This document shows positions 61,308 through 64,000 of a stretch of 64,000 nucleotides of DNA, one piece after another; within the stretch, counting starts at the first letter, position 1, and each line of letters opens with the position of its first letter. Source of the stretch: Trichoplusia ni (Eukaryota > Arthropoda > Insecta > Lepidoptera > Noctuidae). Position numbers and translations under genes: made by a program. Below the pieces are notes generated by a model, which was given only the letters and a program-made list of their open reading frames with translations, was not told the DNA's origin and did no database searches. The DNA is taken from NCBI RefSeq assembly GCF_003590095.1, contig NC_039480.1:12191328-12255327 (forward strand), given 5' to 3'.

Positions 61308-62254
61308 GCAAGTATGAATAAAAATCCACGGGAAAAAGTAGAGTTCGTTGAACTTTAATCTTGTAAAGGGGAGTATGCAGCCGCCCGTCGCTGCGTCGGA
61401 TGCGAATGTTTAGGCCTATACGGAATTTGTGCGATGACGTGAGGAAACTTTATTCCATATAAATTCAATACCTCAAAAACTATAGGTAGCTCTACAAACC
61501 TATGTCATGATTCAAAGACCAGTCATGGATTAAACTTTTTCGGCATATTAATAAGTTGTTTTATGAAATAGCTCTATATAAAACGTAGAAATCCATGAGG
61601 AAATCATGAGCAAAATTAAAAAAAAAACTTTTTCTATATTTTATTAATAAAATACACTAAGTCTAAAATCAGTCTTAGTAATCCTTATCTCAAGACCACC
61701 AAAATCCTGCTTTCTCAGACCAAATACACCAACATTCATTCTGAATTTAAATCTAAGTGACGCACCAAGTTCATATACTTCAGCACGAGAAAATATATTA
61801 AAGGTATAATAGAAACTATAAAATAAAGGAAAGTGCGACAGGCGGCCTTGGGAAGGTTTTATGTACGTTCATTACACGCATCATGATTTTTAATGTCCGA
61901 GCGACAATGTACAACATTTTTCTCTATGGTAGGCTCAGTGTTTCAGATTTCGGATAGGGATTTTTATTTTTCTGAAACGAGACTTATGTAATAAAAAATA
62001 AACAGACAGTATTGAAAATTTTGACTAAAACACTAATAAGGGTTGGTTTTTAACAGTGTTAGTTGCGTTAGCATTTAAATTAATGTTGTAAATGTGTTCG
62101 CAAATTATTACAACGCATTTAAATTAAGTAGTGTAAATTACATTAGGCGTAACATTAGTCAGTGGCTCTAAAGTAATCAAGCAAATTGATTATTTTAATT
62201 ACAAATCTCATTAAGATTAATAAAATTCAGTTAGAGATATACATAAAACTCTAC
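61308..62254. other. Spacer inside the right duplicated block
   Basis: Copy of 48556-49503. Nothing recognised. Confidence 0.4.
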
Positions 62255-62479
62255 GGGTAGGTACGGTGGTTGAGGTCTCTATGCCAAATCTATTGTGCGC
62301 GTTGTGTTGCTGGTTGAAATGAAATGAAATGAAATGAAATGAAATCATTTATTCTGTAAGTAGGATGCCTAACATAGGTTCGATCCCAGGTAAGACAAGT
62401 ATTTGAGTGATATGAGGATGCTTGTCCTGAGTTTGGGTGTCTTATGCATGTGGCTTGAATATTTTTAATGCACAAGAAT
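62255..62479 (+). repeat. Interrupted tRNA-headed SINE (right copy)
   Basis: Copy of 49504-49728, including the inserted retrotransposon tail with the same six GAAAT units. The unit number has not changed between copies although such microsatellites mutate quickly. Confidence 0.65.
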
Positions 62480-64000
62480 ACAACTTGAAATAAGAACACT
62501 ATATATAATTCTTGTGTGTGAAAGTATTTTTACAATGTTACATGAAACAAGATAAGTTCTCCATTGATTTTACCTTTTGTGACCAGTTTTCATGAAAACA
62601 TCTACCACATTGTTTCCACCCGTCCGATTTTATCGCCAAACAATACGACATAATGAAGATTTATCAGACGTCATAAACGCGACTTCTATTCATACATTAC
62701 GGTTCACTTCGGATTAAAATTACTTTGTAACGCAAACCAGTTATCTCGAATGGGTTAATACAATAAAGATACGTGATTAAAACTCGCATTTCAGCCTTTT
62801 TAGAAGCCTCTTTCAGTTTATCTTTCGGAATGTGCCGTTTCGTGGCTAGTTTCTCTTACATTTAATTTTCGTTTATAATGAAAAGTTTAATTGTTTCAGT
62901 TGGTTTGCTACTGAAGAAGATAAGCTTATCTAGGTACTAGTAATAAGTTTAAATGCCTATTTAAGTACTAATGTTAATTTTAAAACAATATACGACCCTA
63001 AAAAGGTCTCCTTGATGTTTTAAATAGACTTAGAACTTTTTCTATGTTCAAATCCATGTCATAAACTTGTTCAGATTAATAGAGATATAAATACAGATCC
63101 TTAAATTTTGATCTCAGTGATACTTGATCTCAGTTATACCTTACAGGTTTTGCCTATCACAAACACCATTCGCTATTAGTACCTACCTACGCATAGTAAC
63201 ATTGTGTTATGATATGAAAATAAACATTTATTATTTATTTAATTTATTTATAATCTCGTTGAAATTCTTTTATAACAATTGGGCCCAAGATCAAACCATT
63301 TCTATCACTTTTTTATTTGTGTATTTACGTAGTTAAATCTTTATACAAACCTATTACTTAAAACAAATGTTTAGTCATTTCAGAGACTTAATTTAAATTT
63401 GATTGTCCTCGTTTAATGTACAGATTGAGTTATTTTTTTTAAAGTCATACGGTGGTTGACCTTGTGAAGTTGGAACATCGCTATTATTTTAAATCGACTA
63501 GTTTATTGTGAACCGAGTATTACGTGCGTCTAAAATTTAATAGAAAACAATACTTCGTGGATAGAGTTGGAGAACTAAGTTCGAAATAAAGACTCGTTTT
63601 AAACTACCACATTTAAACCACAATTAAAGTTAATTGTAGGCTTAATGAAAAGTATTTGTGGAGAATCGAAGGGCTTTGTTTTATTGATAGTGTTTTTTTT
63701 GTAGCAAAATCGTTTCGAACCTAAATTAAGGTAAATTACAATTTCGACCACAAAAGCCATAGAAAATGGCAACCATTTACACTTTCCACGATGATCAGCA
63801 AAAACACTTACATATGGTGCCGGTCTGCTGCCAATACTATTCTGGTTTCCAAAAAAAAAAAACAAAGCATTATTGGAACTAACAAGCTGTGCATTCCTGT
63901 TTTTCCTTGTTCGCACGTAATTACTCCTTCTCCCCACAAATAGGGATATTTTCCCCGAATATTATTTTCGGTTTGTTGAGGAAAATATTTTAGCATTTAG
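62480..64000. other. Spacer to the window end
   Basis: Copy of 49729-51249. Reading frames differ between the copies wherever a homopolymer changes length, which argues against any coding function here. Confidence 0.5.

Larger units (their letters stand above)
53489..64000. repeat. Right copy of the duplicated block, carrying piggyBac
   Basis: TCAT-TTAA at 53489-53496 and then 55970-64000 correspond to 43212-51249 on the left, with piggyBac between the two TTAA copies. The block continues past the window end. The MULE and its target duplication are present in both copies, so that insertion predates their separation. piggyBac came later. Confidence 0.95.

Noticed and set aside
63599..63937. 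112-codon frame on the minus strand
   Set aside because: The matching frame in the left copy is broken by a homopolymer difference, so it is not a conserved coding region.

Overview
The window is AT-rich eukaryotic DNA, almost certainly from a moth, most likely a noctuid. The evidence is a full-length piggyBac of the Trichoplusia ni type, several dispersed repeats typical of Lepidoptera, spliced transposon genes with GT-AG introns, and long gene-poor spacers. The species cannot be proved from sequence alone. Only two host genes are visible, both at the left edge.

Layout. Bases 1-1634 hold two tail-to-tail TTLL9-like tubulin-ligase genes: the last exon of one on the + strand, and a complete intronless 442-residue gene on the - strand, probably a retrocopy. 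Bases 1635-43211 are a roughly 41.5 kb spacer (or part of a large intron) with no convincing host exon. It is full of transposon debris: tRNA-headed SINEs, two copies of a 5S-rRNA-derived SINE on opposite strands, 3' ends of non-LTR retrotransposons, a 55-codon remnant of a reverse-transcriptase C terminus, five copies of a 'TATAAAGCTGAAGAG...' repeat, and eight copies of a 'GGTTCCGTA' repeat. It also holds a ~1.3 kb element with terminal inverted repeats that carries a cluster of the motif TTTCATYGCCGTG, plus several perfect hairpins.

Bases 43212-64000 are the most informative part. A block of at least 8 kb (43212-51249) recurs in direct orientation at 53489-64000, where it runs off the window end. 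The two copies are separated by about 1.2 kb of sequence and a gap of exactly 1000 N. In the stretches I compared, the copies differ only in homopolymer length. Each carries the same intact 2.95 kb MULE transposon: 77-bp terminal inverted repeats, the same 8-bp target duplication, and a three-exon FLYWCH/MULE transposase gene. The right-hand copy alone also carries a full-length piggyBac (2473 bp, intact 594-residue transposase, canonical ends) in a TTAA. The same TTAA is still empty in the left-hand copy.

The simplest reading is that two alleles or haplotypes were placed one after the other by the assembler, so the window records a piggyBac presence/absence polymorphism. A very recent tandem duplication is the alternative. 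The transposon genes serve their own mobility. The TTLL9-like genes are the only candidates for a host function, glutamylation of axonemal tubulin.
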